This document shows positions 8,327 through 17,958 of a stretch of DNA of 64,000 bases, in pieces. The translations under genes were made by a program, and so were the position numbers. Location: NCBI GenBank assembly GCA_963667195.1, contig OY762962.1, positions 620,001 through 684,000 on the forward strand. Direction: 5' to 3'. The notes under the pieces were generated by a model that was not told where the DNA came from, searched no databases, and worked only from the letters and a program-made list of their open reading frames with translations. Position 1 is the stretch's first letter; every line of letters starts with the position of its first letter. The DNA is from UBA7703 sp963667195. GTDB lineage: Bacteria > Bacillota > Clostridia > Christensenellales > CAG-138.

Positions 8327-9244
8327 ATGGCACGCGAAAAACTCACTGGCATCTACATTCCGATGGTCACCCCGTTTAACAAAGATGAGTCCATCAACTT
8401 CGGCGGCATCAAGGAAGTTACGGATTTTCTCGTGGAAAACGGCGTTTCCGGCGTAATTCCCTCCGGCAGCACGGGCGAGATGGTCGCGCTGACCCCGGCG
8501 GAGCAGATCTCCATCAACACCGCGACCGTGAAAGCGGCAGCGGGACGCATCAAGGTTGTTTGCTCGACGGGAGCCTACCGCACCAAGGACGTTGTTGAAA
8601 TGTCCATTGCGGCGGAAGCTGCGGGTGCCGATGGGGTCATGGCCGTAACCCCCTGGTATATGGCGCCGAACGAGAAGGAGCTCTACAAGCATTATGAGAC
8701 CATCCGCAAGGCCATCAGCATCCCGATCATGGTCTACCACAACCCCTACTACTCCACCTGCCTGATGAGCGACGAGTTCATGGCAAAGCTGTATAACGAC
8801 GGCCTCATCGACTCCGTCAAGGAACGCCAGGCGGACGTGTATCGTCAACAGGATCTCAGGTACCTCACCAACGACGGATTCGCGATCTTCTACGGCTACG
8901 ACGTTTGCCCCGTGGAAAGCCTCGCCTGCTGGGCGGACGGCTGGGTCTGCGGAACGGGCAACCTCTTCCCGAAAGAGAACACCGCGGTCTACAACCTCGC
9001 CAAGGCGCGCAAGATGGAAGAAGCGATGAAGGCGCACTTCGCGCTGATCCGCCCGTATCTGCCGCTGTTCACGAAGCCCACCGCGGAAGGCATGCCCACG
9101 CCTTGGCTCCAGATCATCAAAGAGGGCTTGAAGCTGCGCGGCGTCGACGCCGGCTACTGCCGCAAGCCCGTCATCTCCGAGCTGCCGGCCGATGTGATGG
9201 CATCGTTGAAGACCGTGCTGAAGGAATACGGTTATCTCGCATAA
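8327..9244 (+). CDS. DapA-family lyase/aldolase (dihydrodipicolinate synthase / N-acetylneuraminate lyase superfamily)
   Basis: Schiff-base class I lyase, 305 residues. Visible active-site elements are GSTGE (47-51), the proton-relay Tyr138 in YHNP and the Schiff-base lysine Lys165 in IDSVKE. The substrate is not fixed by these motifs: pyruvate plus an aldehyde, or cleavage of a 2-keto-3-deoxy sugar acid. ATG at 8327 follows AAAGGAG; the frame is open 150 bases upstream, but there is no site there. Because the next genes are a flavin oxidoreductase and a sugar importer, a catabolic function is more likely than lysine synthesis. Confidence 0.88.
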   Translation: MAREKLTGIYIPMVTPFNKDESINFGGIKEVTDFLVENGVSGVIPSGSTGEMVALTPAEQISINTATVKAAAGRIKVVCSTGAYRTKDVVEMSIAAEAAGADGVMAVTPWYMAPNEKELYKHYETIRKAISIPIMVYHNPYYSTCLMSDEFMAKLYNDGLIDSVKERQADVYRQQDLRYLTNDGFAIFYGYDVCPVESLACWADGWVCGTGNLFPKENTAVYNLAKARKMEEAMKAHFALIRPYLPLFTKPTAEGMPTPWLQIIKEGLKLRGVDAGYCRKPVISELPADVMASLKTVLKEYGYLA

Positions 9245-9292
9245 TCTCTTCCTTTCTGCCTCTGCGTTTATTATGATGGAACAAGCTGCGGT

Positions 9293-9329
9293 CCTTCTCC
9301 GCTCCGGCACACCTTCCGGAGCGGGAAGG
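9293..9329 (+). other. Strong intercistronic stem-loop
   Basis: CCTTCTCCGCTCCGG (9293-9307) pairs with CCGGAGCGGGAAGG (9316-9329). No T-run follows, so it is more likely an RNA-stabilising or processing structure between the lyase and the flavoprotein genes than a terminator. Confidence 0.55.
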
Positions 9330-9446
9330 CAAGCGCAGTGCTCCTGATCTTTCCTTTCCATTTCTTCGTTTTTACACAACTCAACATGCGTTTTCCAAAT
9401 CATCACCTTTCATCACAGCAGAGAATCATAGGAGGAATACAATTAC

Positions 9447-10790
9447 ATGCGGACAAAAACAGTGGATGTTCTGGTTGCGGGTGGCGGCACCGCGGGGGTC
9501 ATCGCGGGCCTGGCCGCGGCGCGAAATGGCGCGAAAACCATCATCGTCGACAAGCAGCGCTGCCTCGGCGGCCAGTTCACCGCGGGCATGCAGGGTGCCT
9601 GGGTCGGATTCAGCGACAAGAAGAACCGAATCGTAGGCGGAATCGCCTGGGAACTGCGCAACATCTTCAAGGCGCGCAACGCCATTGTGGAAGTCGATCC
9701 GGAGACGGATGTTTGCTTCCTGTACGACACCGAGGTTGCGAAGGTGATCCTCGACGAAATCACCAGTCGTGAACCCAATCTAGAATGCTTCCTCGATACT
9801 TCCATCGTGGACGTGATTCAGGAAGGCGACACGGTGAAGGGTCTTGTCGTGCTCTCGCAGAGCGAGATGATGGAGATCCGCGCGAAGGTCGTCATCGACA
9901 GCACGGGCGACGCGCTGGTTGCCTACAAGGCAGGCGCGCCGTATGAAATGCGCGAGAAGAAGGACATCCAGCCGATGACGCTCATGGGCAGAATGTGCGG
10001 CATCGACATGGAGCGCGTGAAAAAGTATTACGAGGAAAACCCGCCGGTGCTGGACACCCACGTTCCGCCCGCCTGGCACGACTTTAAAACCTTCCCGGGA
10101 TTCATGCATTTTGGCCTTGCCGACGAGCTGAAGAACGTGGAGTTGCCGCCGGAGAAGGAATACCTCCGCAACTGGCTGGGTATCTTCACCTCCACGCCGA
10201 ATCCGGGTGAGGTCACGATCAACTGCTCCGGCGCGATTGAGGCACACAGCACGGAAGGCTTTGAATCCCGCGCGGCGCAGGAGAACTTCTCTCAGAAGTG
10301 CCTCTACGACGTGGCGGAAGCGTTCAAAAAATACGTGCCGGGTTTTGAAAACTCCTATCTCTCTGCGATTGCGGCGCTGCTCGGCGTCCGCGAGAGCCGC
10401 CGCATCATCGGTGATTACAAGGTCACGCTGGACGATTTCAACGCCGCGCGGGACTTTGAGGACACCATCGGACGCGGCGCTATGCCCGCCGGCGCACACA
10501 CGCCGGATGGAGTTACCATGTACGTCTACGACCTCGAACCCGGTCAATCCATGACCATTCCCTATCGCTGCATGCTGCCAAAGGGCAAGGACGGCATCCT
10601 CGTCGCGGGTAGATGCGTCTCCTATGAAGCACCGGTCGCGAACTGCATCCGTTGCATGCCGCAGTGCATGGTAATGGGCGAGGCCGCGGGAACCGCGGCG
10701 GCAATCGCGGTGAAGGACGGCGTCACTGTTCGAAATGTAAACATCAAGAAACTGCAAAAGAATCTGGAAGAACACAACGCGATATTATAA
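9447..10790 (+). CDS. FAD-dependent oxidoreductase (FAD_oxidored family)
   Basis: Flavoprotein of 447 residues. The N-terminal dinucleotide-binding loop is VLVAGGGTAGVIAGLAAA (about 6-23), followed by VDKQRCLGGQFTAGMQGAW; a second FAD contact is the C-terminal GILVAGRCVSYEA and MVMGEAAGTAAAIAV. This family includes FAD-dependent oxidoreductases of unknown substrate found in sugar-acid and plant-compound catabolic clusters. ATG at 9447 lies after AGGAGG. It sits between a DapA-type lyase and a sugar-uptake operon, probably in the same transcription unit; oxidation of the imported compound is inferred. Confidence 0.85.
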   Translation: MRTKTVDVLVAGGGTAGVIAGLAAARNGAKTIIVDKQRCLGGQFTAGMQGAWVGFSDKKNRIVGGIAWELRNIFKARNAIVEVDPETDVCFLYDTEVAKVILDEITSREPNLECFLDTSIVDVIQEGDTVKGLVVLSQSEMMEIRAKVVIDSTGDALVAYKAGAPYEMREKKDIQPMTLMGRMCGIDMERVKKYYEENPPVLDTHVPPAWHDFKTFPGFMHFGLADELKNVELPPEKEYLRNWLGIFTSTPNPGEVTINCSGAIEAHSTEGFESRAAQENFSQKCLYDVAEAFKKYVPGFENSYLSAIAALLGVRESRRIIGDYKVTLDDFNAARDFEDTIGRGAMPAGAHTPDGVTMYVYDLEPGQSMTIPYRCMLPKGKDGILVAGRCVSYEAPVANCIRCMPQCMVMGEAAGTAAAIAVKDGVTVRNVNIKKLQKNLEEHNAIL

Positions 10791-10845
10791 GATTCGTGGT
10801 TTGCGCGCGCACTCTGCGAATGATAATAAAAAGGAGGAAGTATTG

Positions 10846-12249
10846 ATGAAACGCTCCATGAAAAAAATGATGGCGATACTACTGACCCTTCTGATGACTC
10901 TATCCGTTGTTGCTTGCGCGGCGCCCACAGCCCAGGAGAGCGCCGCTCCCGCAGAAGAGACCGCAGCACCCGTAGCCGCGGCAACGGAAGCGCCCGCAGA
11001 GGCAACGCCGGTAGACTATGCGGGTCAAAAACTCGTCATCTGGACCAACCTGACCGCCGACGCGCAGTATGAAGTCCTCAGCAAGCAGTTTGCCGAGGTC
11101 GCCAAAGAGCTGGGCGTTGAAGTCGAAGTCGAAAAAGTTGCGTTCAACGAAATGTACGGCAAACTCGCCGCGGCCGCGTCTTCCGGCGATGTTCCGGACA
11201 TCATGCACACCAACTTCGGCGGCACCGCGTATCTTTACGCCGCCGACAGCATCACGCCGCTGGACGATGTCATCAACGCCATCGGCGCGGACGATTTCTC
11301 CCAGGCGTACAAATCCGTCCTGACCGGAAAAGACGGCAAGATCTACGGTCTGCCGGACTGGGCGATGCATACCTCCGTTTGGTACCGCAAGGACCTCTAT
11401 GAAGCCAACGGTCTCAGCGTTCCCACCACTTGGGCGGAACTCCTGTCCAACGCCGAAAAGCTCAACAGCACGGATCTCTCCGGCTTCGCCGTCCCGCTTG
11501 ACGGCGTGCAGGTTGCCGCGCAGACCCTCTACGCCATGATGACCTCCGCGGGTGTGTACTTCACCGATCCCGCAACGGGCGAATATTGCTTCGACAAGGA
11601 AAAGGACGAGGCCATCAAGGTCATCGACTACCTCGTGGAGCTCTACCACAAGGCCTCTCCCGCGGGTTCTCTGACCTGGTCGTGGGGTGATTACCGCAAC
11701 GCGCTCGCCGTCACCGGCACCGTCGCGATGACGCTCGACATGGGCGCCGTCATCGGCAACGCGCAGGGCAACAACCCCGACATGGTCGGCAAGCTCGGCT
11801 GCTTCGATTTCCCCGGCGTGGACGGCGCAGCCAAGGCTTCCTTCGGCTCCGGCTATTGCTTCGTGGCTTCCAAGCAGGACGACCCGGTTCGCACCGCACT
11901 GGTTGCGGACTTCCTCAAGGCGCTCTACACGCCGGAACGCGCGGCAGAACGCGCGCTCTCCCGTCCGATGTTCGCCTTCCCGTCCTACAAGCCCGCCTAT
12001 GAAATCTACAAGGCGAGCGACAAGGTTGCCGACTTCCAGGAGCAGGTGGATTCCATCTTCAACTCGTTTGAAAACGGCACCTGGTACTGGTACGGCATGG
12101 AAGCGGGTCTCTCCGCAATGTCCGCCTACATCGAGTCCACCAACATCTTCGGTGTAGCGCTCCAGGGCGCGTGCGACGGCACCTACACCTCCGAAGAAGC
12201 ATACAACATGATCAACGATGATCTGTTGGGCTTCGCCGGCACCATGTAA
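10846..12249 (+). CDS. Extracellular sugar-binding lipoprotein of an ABC importer (SBP_bac_1/MalE-UgpB type)
   Basis: 467 residues. The signal peptide MKRSMKKMMAILLTLLMTLS ends in a lipobox (VVAC, Cys about residue 24); a Glu/Ala/Pro linker follows, then the solute-binding fold beginning KLVIWTNLTADAQYEVLSKQF. The segment GKIYGLPDWAMHTSVWYRKD is characteristic of family 1 binding proteins. ATG at 10846 lies five bases after AAGGAGGAAG. It delivers a mono- or oligosaccharide to the permease pair downstream; no ATPase gene follows, so the transporter probably uses a shared MsmK-like ATPase, as many Firmicutes do. Confidence 0.92.
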   Translation: MKRSMKKMMAILLTLLMTLSVVACAAPTAQESAAPAEETAAPVAAATEAPAEATPVDYAGQKLVIWTNLTADAQYEVLSKQFAEVAKELGVEVEVEKVAFNEMYGKLAAAASSGDVPDIMHTNFGGTAYLYAADSITPLDDVINAIGADDFSQAYKSVLTGKDGKIYGLPDWAMHTSVWYRKDLYEANGLSVPTTWAELLSNAEKLNSTDLSGFAVPLDGVQVAAQTLYAMMTSAGVYFTDPATGEYCFDKEKDEAIKVIDYLVELYHKASPAGSLTWSWGDYRNALAVTGTVAMTLDMGAVIGNAQGNNPDMVGKLGCFDFPGVDGAAKASFGSGYCFVASKQDDPVRTALVADFLKALYTPERAAERALSRPMFAFPSYKPAYEIYKASDKVADFQEQVDSIFNSFENGTWYWYGMEAGLSAMSAYIESTNIFGVALQGACDGTYTSEEAYNMINDDLLGFAGTM

Positions 12250-12283
12250 GCACCAGCTCGCAACATCTCTGCGTGAAACAGGT

Positions 12284-12317
12284 TTGGGAAGAGCGCGGGC
12301 AACTGCGTTCTTCCCAA
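12284..12317 (+). other. Intercistronic hairpin after the binding-protein gene
   Basis: TTGGGAAGAGCGC (12284-12296) pairs with GCGTTCTTCCCAA (12305-12317), one mismatch, no T-run. It would protect the binding-protein message and lower expression of the permease genes. Confidence 0.55.
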
Positions 12318-12423
12318 TCTGTGAATAAAACGGTATGATCATCCTGTCCCGTCCAAATCACATTACACCGATCACTTCAATTTTCGCCCGGTTTTCGCGA
12401 TTCTAAACGAGGGAGAAGCAACT

Positions 12424-13341
12424 ATGACCTCCGGAACAATGCTCAAGCGCCCGCGGCTCATCAACAGCTATGAACGAAGGCACAAACTGATCGGACTTGC
12501 GTTCGCAATTCCCGTCGTGGTGTTCCTGCTCGCGTTCGTGCTGTATCCCGTGCTCTACAACGTTTATCTAAGCTTCACCAACGCCTCTCTGATTAAGAAA
12601 ACAAGCAGCTTTGTAGGGTTTGACAACTATGTAAAAATCTTCAGCAACAAGCTGTTTCTCAAATATTTCTGGAATACCATTCGCTGGACGTTCTTCTCCG
12701 TGCTGGGTCAACTCGTCCTCGGTCTCGGCATCGCGCTACTCATCGCGCGCCCGATGAAGGGTGGCACGGCGCTGAGAAGCTTCCTGCTGATCCCCTATGT
12801 CGTGCCCGCCGTTACGCTTGCGCTCGTTTCCAAGTGGATCATGAACAGCGACTACGGCATCGTCAGCTACTGGCTCCAGCAGGCGGGCCTTCTCGAAGCG
12901 CGGCAGTCCCTGCTCGCGATGCAAGGCCCCGCGATGTGGGTCGTCGTGATTCTCAACGTCTGGCGCTCGTACCCGTTCCCCATGCTGATCTACTGGGCGG
13001 CGCTCAAGAGCATCGACAAGCAGATCTACGAGGCCGCAACCGTGGACGGCGCGGGCAAATGGAAAACGTTTCTGCATATCACCCTGCCGCAGCTGAAGAA
13101 CACCACCATCGTGCTCGCGGTTCTGCGCACCATCTGGACCGCGACGTATTATGACCTGATCTTCATGGTGACCGGCGGAGGGCCTTCCGGCTCCACCACG
13201 CATCTGCCGATTCTGATCTATCAGGCGTCGTTCGGCTCGTATCAAATCGGCTATGCCGCCGCGATCTCCATGATACTCGGCGTGCTGATGTTCGGCTGCA
13301 TCATCTTCTACGTCGCCAAATCGGGCTTGACGGAAGACTGA
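12424..13341 (+). CDS. Sugar ABC transporter permease, MalF/UgpA type
   Basis: Inner-membrane channel subunit, 305 residues, with six predicted helices. The cytoplasmic EAA loop that docks the ATPase is YEAATVDGAGKWKTFLHITL (about 202-221), and the N-terminal LIGLAFAIPVVVFLLAFVLYP helix and FTNASL segment are typical. ATG at 12424 follows GAGGGAGAAGCAACT. The partner permease gene begins 20 bases after the stop. Confidence 0.92.
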   Translation: MTSGTMLKRPRLINSYERRHKLIGLAFAIPVVVFLLAFVLYPVLYNVYLSFTNASLIKKTSSFVGFDNYVKIFSNKLFLKYFWNTIRWTFFSVLGQLVLGLGIALLIARPMKGGTALRSFLLIPYVVPAVTLALVSKWIMNSDYGIVSYWLQQAGLLEARQSLLAMQGPAMWVVVILNVWRSYPFPMLIYWAALKSIDKQIYEAATVDGAGKWKTFLHITLPQLKNTTIVLAVLRTIWTATYYDLIFMVTGGGPSGSTTHLPILIYQASFGSYQIGYAAAISMILGVLMFGCIIFYVAKSGLTED

Positions 13342-13361
13342 CGGAAAGGCAGGAAACGAAG

Positions 13362-14204
13362 ATGAAAAGCATGAAAGCTTCCAAGATTACCACCGGCATT
13401 CTGGTCGGAATTCTGATCGTCTTTCTCGTCGTGATCGTCGGCTTCCCGCTGGCGTGGATGGCGCTGAGCTCGCTCAAGCCCGGCGTGGAGCTCTTCACGA
13501 TTCCGCCGAAGATCCTCCCGCAGAACTGGTCGATCGAATGGTACGTGCAGGCATTCAGCAATCCAAACGTGATCCGCTATTTCCTCAACAGCCTGCTGAT
13601 TGCGTCCGTCGTCATGGTGGTGGATATGCTCCTCGGCACCCTGACCGCCTATAGCCTCACACGCTTTCACTACAAAGGGCGCAAGCTGATCCTGATCTGC
13701 GTGCTCGCGGCGTATTGCGTGCCGCCGATCATGCTGATGCTGCCGCTGTATAAAATCGTCAACGCGTTTGGTCTGCCGGAGAGCCACCTCGGCGTCATCA
13801 TCGCGCACCTGACCGTGACGCTGCCGTTCTCCGTCTGGCTGCTGGTCTCGTTCTTTAAGAAGCTACCGAAGGAGATCGACGAGGCCGCCGTTATGGATGG
13901 CGCAAGCGAGGTGCAGGTGTTCCTCAAGATCGAGCTGCCGCTGTGCGTCTCCGGCGTGCTCAGCACGGGCATCATGGCGTTTATCATGTCGTGGAACGAG
14001 TTTTTGCTCTCGAGCGTGCTCATCAGCAAGGAGTCGATGAAGACCCTGACGGTGGGGCTCGCCAACTACATCAGCTCGACCCACATCGACTGGGGCATCA
14101 TCATGGCGCTCGGCACCATCACGACAATTCCCGTGATCATTCTCTTCGCGCTGGTGCAAAAATACTTCGTCGAGGGCATGACCGCCGGCGCGGTGAAGGG
14201 CTGA
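13362..14204 (+). CDS. Sugar ABC transporter permease, MalG/UgpE type
   Basis: Second channel subunit, 280 residues. The EAA loop reads DEAAVMDGASEVQVFLKIEL (about 172-191); the conserved SSLKPG and AFSNPNVIRYFLNSLLIAS segments match MalG. Last gene of the lyase, flavoprotein, importer cluster. ATP-binding subunit is absent here. A bidirectional terminator lies 200 bases downstream. Confidence 0.92.
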   Translation: MKSMKASKITTGILVGILIVFLVVIVGFPLAWMALSSLKPGVELFTIPPKILPQNWSIEWYVQAFSNPNVIRYFLNSLLIASVVMVVDMLLGTLTAYSLTRFHYKGRKLILICVLAAYCVPPIMLMLPLYKIVNAFGLPESHLGVIIAHLTVTLPFSVWLLVSFFKKLPKEIDEAAVMDGASEVQVFLKIELPLCVSGVLSTGIMAFIMSWNEFLLSSVLISKESMKTLTVGLANYISSTHIDWGIIMALGTITTIPVIILFALVQKYFVEGMTAGAVKG

Positions 14205-14519
14205 AAAGCTGCTGTGTGGGTTCTATTGCCTATTTTGCCCGTAAAAAGCAGTCATCTCATTCCGATTGTCTCGGAGATGATTACCACCGCAGAGAATCGC
14301 AAATCGCGCGATGGCTGCCGAAGGCAGCTCCATCGATTCGATGAACTCATCCGGCTCATCGGAGCCATCACGCCGATGCCGTTCGGGTAAACAGGTAACG
14401 CAACATAAAAGGCTGTCCGGAAGGAGAGATTCCTTCCCGGGCAGCCTTTTTAATTCCTTTTCGTTGCGCTTGATTCGATTCGATGATGAAAATAAGCAGT
14501 TCGACAAATAAACAAACAG
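14205..14519. other. Convergent intergenic region
   Basis: Between the permease gene and the convergent PIG-L lipoprotein gene. Short open frames exist on both strands, but none has a ribosome site or recognisable similarity. The only clear element is the hairpin at 14408-14450. Confidence 0.5.
14408..14452. terminator. Bidirectional rho-independent terminator
   Basis: AAGGCTGTCCGGAAGGA pairs with TTCCTTCCCGGGCAGCCTT, with T-runs on both strands (TTTTTAATT to the right, AAAA to the left). It serves both converging transcripts. Confidence 0.8.
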
Positions 14520-15974
14520 TTACGGATTAGGACTTGCCTCTGTGCCTTTCCCGTTCAGTCCTTCCATGGTTCCGGGCGCGATATTCTCGAATATGGAGTT
14601 GTGCTGCGTGTCCGGCCCGACATTCGTGGCAAACAGGCCGAAGAGTGCCATGCTGCATTCGCCTGTGGACTCCACCGTCCAGCCCTTCGCCGCCTGCGAC
14701 CTGTGCCGCTCAAAGGCGGCCGTTGCAACCTGGAGTATGGATTCTCCGTTGTAAGCTGCCAGTGGCGCGTTCAGGTCGTAGGTAATCTTGTCCTTGCCGT
14801 ACATATGAAGATACAGCTTCCCCGGCTTCCACACGCCATACTGTTCCGCAGACTCCGGATACTTCGTCGGGTCGGATGCCTGCTCAAACGCGAGCTGTAC
14901 CGCAAGGCTGGTTTCAATGTGCGCGCCGTGACCATATTCTCCGCCGACGTCGTGGGTCACGATCACCGCGGGCTTAAACTTGCGAATCAGCTCGACGACG
15001 TAACCGATCGCCTTGTCAAGCGGCCAGTATCGTTCCATGGATTCCAAGGAGTTGGTCATCATGTCGTGCGCCGCGCGAAGCGTTGGCGCATACCGTTCGC
15101 CCAGCATCCAGCAGGCTTCCTCTGCTTCAAAGCGTCGCTTTGCGGTGCCCCACGTCATATAACCCGTCACAACGACCTTCCCGTCGTTGATCGAAGTAAT
15201 CGCCGGCGCCGGAAGAAAGACGCTCTCGTCATCCGGGTGTGAAGAGATGACCAGCAGGTCTACCGCTCTGCCGTCGTATGCCTCCCACCTAGGCGCGAAT
15301 TCCGGAACGCCGCCTGAATAGACGGAGAAGTTCGCGATCGCAAACGGTACCTCCGGATTTGTCGAAACAAACTGAAATTTTCGATAGCCGGTCATGCTTT
15401 CGGGTACAGGCGCAAACTCCGTCAGCCCGCCGTTTTTTCCGCCGCTGCAAGCGAGGGTCTGTTTGCCCGCAGAATCATATGCATATAAGTCCCACGTCGG
15501 CGGAGCTGCATCCCACTTGAAATAGAACCCCGTGATATCCGTAACGCCGTCTTCCGGCTCAATGGTGATGCTCTGTAGCCCCTTGGTGGCGCGCCAGGTG
15601 CTATCCATACTTGTATCTCGCGTATAGAAAAAGTCACTCCGGTTCGAAGAGACTGCGTATTTGCACTCCCCTCTAACATCCTTGTAGGCCGGAGTCGCGC
15701 CTGCGTTTGCGGATTTCCCGCTCGCAAGATAGGAGGCGGAGTGCGGCTGCGTCGGAGCGGGAGTCGGTGAAACGGTCGCGGCCGACGGTTCGCTGGCCGT
15801 ATTTAACGCGATTACCTGAACAGAAGCCGTCGGTGTTTCAAGCGGTTTCGGCGTATCAAGCGGTTCTGGCGTGCTTTGCATTTGCTGCATCGGTGAACAG
15901 CCGCTGGCGCACAATGCTGCAAGCATCGTAACGGCAAACGCTACGGTTGCCGATTTTTTGCCGAGTAATTTCAC
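14520..15974 (-). CDS. PIG-L (LmbE-like) deacetylase lipoprotein with N-terminal discoidin-like region
   Basis: Surface-anchored putative N-acetylsugar deacetylase, 484 residues. A lipoprotein signal ends at SGC (Cys about residue 26); a Thr/Pro linker is followed by a beta-rich region (TWRATKGLQSITIEP, GYRKFQFVSTN) that resembles a discoidin-type carbohydrate-binding module. The catalytic domain carries the zinc motif HPDDE in VISSHPDDESVF, and the later VTHDVGGEYGHGAH supplies further metal ligands. GTG at 15974 has GGAGG four bases upstream. Last of three exported minus-strand proteins that probably act on the same glycan. Confidence 0.85.
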   Translation of the reverse strand: MKLLGKKSATVAFAVTMLAALCASGCSPMQQMQSTPEPLDTPKPLETPTASVQVIALNTASEPSAATVSPTPAPTQPHSASYLASGKSANAGATPAYKDVRGECKYAVSSNRSDFFYTRDTSMDSTWRATKGLQSITIEPEDGVTDITGFYFKWDAAPPTWDLYAYDSAGKQTLACSGGKNGGLTEFAPVPESMTGYRKFQFVSTNPEVPFAIANFSVYSGGVPEFAPRWEAYDGRAVDLLVISSHPDDESVFLPAPAITSINDGKVVVTGYMTWGTAKRRFEAEEACWMLGERYAPTLRAAHDMMTNSLESMERYWPLDKAIGYVVELIRKFKPAVIVTHDVGGEYGHGAHIETSLAVQLAFEQASDPTKYPESAEQYGVWKPGKLYLHMYGKDKITYDLNAPLAAYNGESILQVATAAFERHRSQAAKGWTVESTGECSMALFGLFATNVGPDTQHNSIFENIAPGTMEGLNGKGTEASPNP

Positions 15975-16101
15975 GTCTCCTCCAACTAGAACCCTATTTA
16001 CGAGTGATAATAATATTTAAAAGAATCAAAATCGATTCGGAAACTCATTTTTCAACACAAGTAAACGGTCTTATAAAAGTCTATTTTGCGCGAGCCTACC
16101 G

Positions 16102-17874
16102 TTATGGAATCTGATTCTCCGGCAGGAGATACTCTGCCGACTGCCAGTCGACCTGCGGTGCCAATCCGAACAGCGCCTGCATCTCATTGTAGGTCGGATT
16201 ATCAAACCGCCAGCCGGTGTCCGTCGAATGCTTGCCTGTCGCAATCACAATCGTGTTTGGTAAGCCAACCTTGAGTTCATGCAACTCTTCTTTAGGCAAA
16301 TAACACTGGATGAGCCATAACCGTTTGAGATTTTTCAGCGACAAGAGTGGCTTGATGTCCGAAATCTGGGTGTTGCTGCAATTGTAAAACTCCAGTTGCG
16401 GCAGATCATACAATACGGAGATATCCATCGGAGCCATCTCGAACATTTCAAAGAAGATCAGATTCTTCAGGTTCCGAATCGGCGAGAGATCCGTCACTCT
16501 CGTCATGGAAATCACGAGGAAGCGAAGCTTTGTCAGGTTGCTTAAAAATGAAATGTCGGAGATCAGGTCGGAGTGTCCGATGTCCAGCGCCTCGATATCC
16601 GTGCAATACCGAATCTTTGCGATCTGCTCGTCGTCCACCCAGCGATAGCGCCGGCTTTCATCGCCAATCTTGGTGAAGCGCACGCCTTCGTGCTCCGTAT
16701 ACTGCGCCATGCTGAAGGCTCTGATATCCGTGCGAATCTCCCAGTAGCCGACATGCAACATCCACACGACCTTGACTTGCGGTAGCTCGCTCCTGAGCTG
16801 CGCCATCTCTGCATCGCTCGGTCCGCAATTGCACATGTCGAGATAGGTCAAATTGGGAAACCACCGCAGCTTCTGCTTGAATGCCGCGAGGTCGCTGACG
16901 GTATAGCCGCGCAAATCCAGCGACGCGGTGTCGCTTGCCACGCGCAGATCCTCCAAGAGCGGCACCATCCAGCGAATCTTGAGCGAAGGATAACGCTCCG
17001 CAAGTGCGGAAACGTCCTGCTCGCTTGCGGGCACGTTGATCAAATCGAGCGCGGTCAGGTTCGGAAAGTACGCCAGCTGATCGCCGAGCTCTTTTGCGTC
17101 AAACGAGTCCGCGGCGGCAAGCGCAAGCGAGGTTTTCGTCGTGTCATACCGCTCGTTCAGCAGATATGCCTGCGTCAGAAATGTAATCTTGGGATACTGT
17201 CCCTGTAAAGCTGTGATATCGTTCGCGAGAACGTCCGTTTCCCTTAGATCGACCGATGTAAGCTTCGGCAGCGCGGTCAAAAGCAGCGCCACGTCATCCT
17301 TCGTCGCGCCTGCCGCGCAGACGATCTCCTCGTCCGTGCTGGAAAACGTCTTTCCCGCGACCACGCAAGACCAGCTGACCGTAAGATCAGGGTGCATCGC
17401 CTGCGCTTCCAACAGCGCCGGATAATCCGTGCTGCCGGAGGCATCGAGCGAAGTGAGCACCGGAAAATATCCAAGCCGCGCGAGATCCGCCTTTGAAAAG
17501 TCCGGCACCGCGAGCTGTTCACTTGCGGAATCATACCGCGCATCCCCAAGCGGAACGCTCCAGCGAACGTCGGCCTTCGGCACGAGCGAACGAATCGCAT
17601 CAAACGCCTCCACCGTGAGCGCGTTGTCGCGCAGATCCAGCGCGGTGAGCGATCTAAGCTTCTTGAGGTTCTCCACCTGTTCCGCGCCGGTGATGCCGCT
17701 GTTTCGTAAATCCAGCTCGGTCGCAGCTCTATCCACCGGCTTGTCCGCAATCGTAATCTCCTTTGCGCACGCGCTCATGCCGAGCAATACGCCGAGAACA
17801 AACGCAAGAACCAGGCTTGCGCGAGCAACTCGTCGCAAGCCGGTCTTGATTATTTTTTTATATTTTGCCGCCAT
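16102..17874 (-). CDS. Leucine-rich-repeat lipoprotein
   Basis: 590 residues. A basic N-terminus and hydrophobic helix end in a lipobox (LLGMSAC, Cys about residue 36). The rest is a series of irregular leucine-rich units, for example LRSLTALDLRDNALT, FPNLTALDLINV, FPNLTYLDMCNC, IEALDIGHSDLIS and LPQLEFYNCSNTQIS, a fold used for protein or glycan binding. ATG at 17874 is preceded by GGAG at eight bases. It lies between two PIG-L-domain genes on the same strand; it may help to dock or recognise a common substrate. No catalytic residues are evident. Confidence 0.82.
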   Translation of the reverse strand: MAAKYKKIIKTGLRRVARASLVLAFVLGVLLGMSACAKEITIADKPVDRAATELDLRNSGITGAEQVENLKKLRSLTALDLRDNALTVEAFDAIRSLVPKADVRWSVPLGDARYDSASEQLAVPDFSKADLARLGYFPVLTSLDASGSTDYPALLEAQAMHPDLTVSWSCVVAGKTFSSTDEEIVCAAGATKDDVALLLTALPKLTSVDLRETDVLANDITALQGQYPKITFLTQAYLLNERYDTTKTSLALAAADSFDAKELGDQLAYFPNLTALDLINVPASEQDVSALAERYPSLKIRWMVPLLEDLRVASDTASLDLRGYTVSDLAAFKQKLRWFPNLTYLDMCNCGPSDAEMAQLRSELPQVKVVWMLHVGYWEIRTDIRAFSMAQYTEHEGVRFTKIGDESRRYRWVDDEQIAKIRYCTDIEALDIGHSDLISDISFLSNLTKLRFLVISMTRVTDLSPIRNLKNLIFFEMFEMAPMDISVLYDLPQLEFYNCSNTQISDIKPLLSLKNLKRLWLIQCYLPKEELHELKVGLPNTIVIATGKHSTDTGWRFDNPTYNEMQALFGLAPQVDWQSAEYLLPENQIP

Positions 17875-17958
17875 ATATTGATCTCCATTCCATAGAAAGA
17901 GAGGCGTAGGAAAGAAAGGCGTTGGAAAGAGAAGCTTTTATTAATACAGGCTCCGCGC

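Noticed and set aside
14223..14507. Possible 94-codon minus-strand gene in the convergent intergenic region
   Set aside because: It reads through the bidirectional terminator, has no ribosome site and no recognisable domain.
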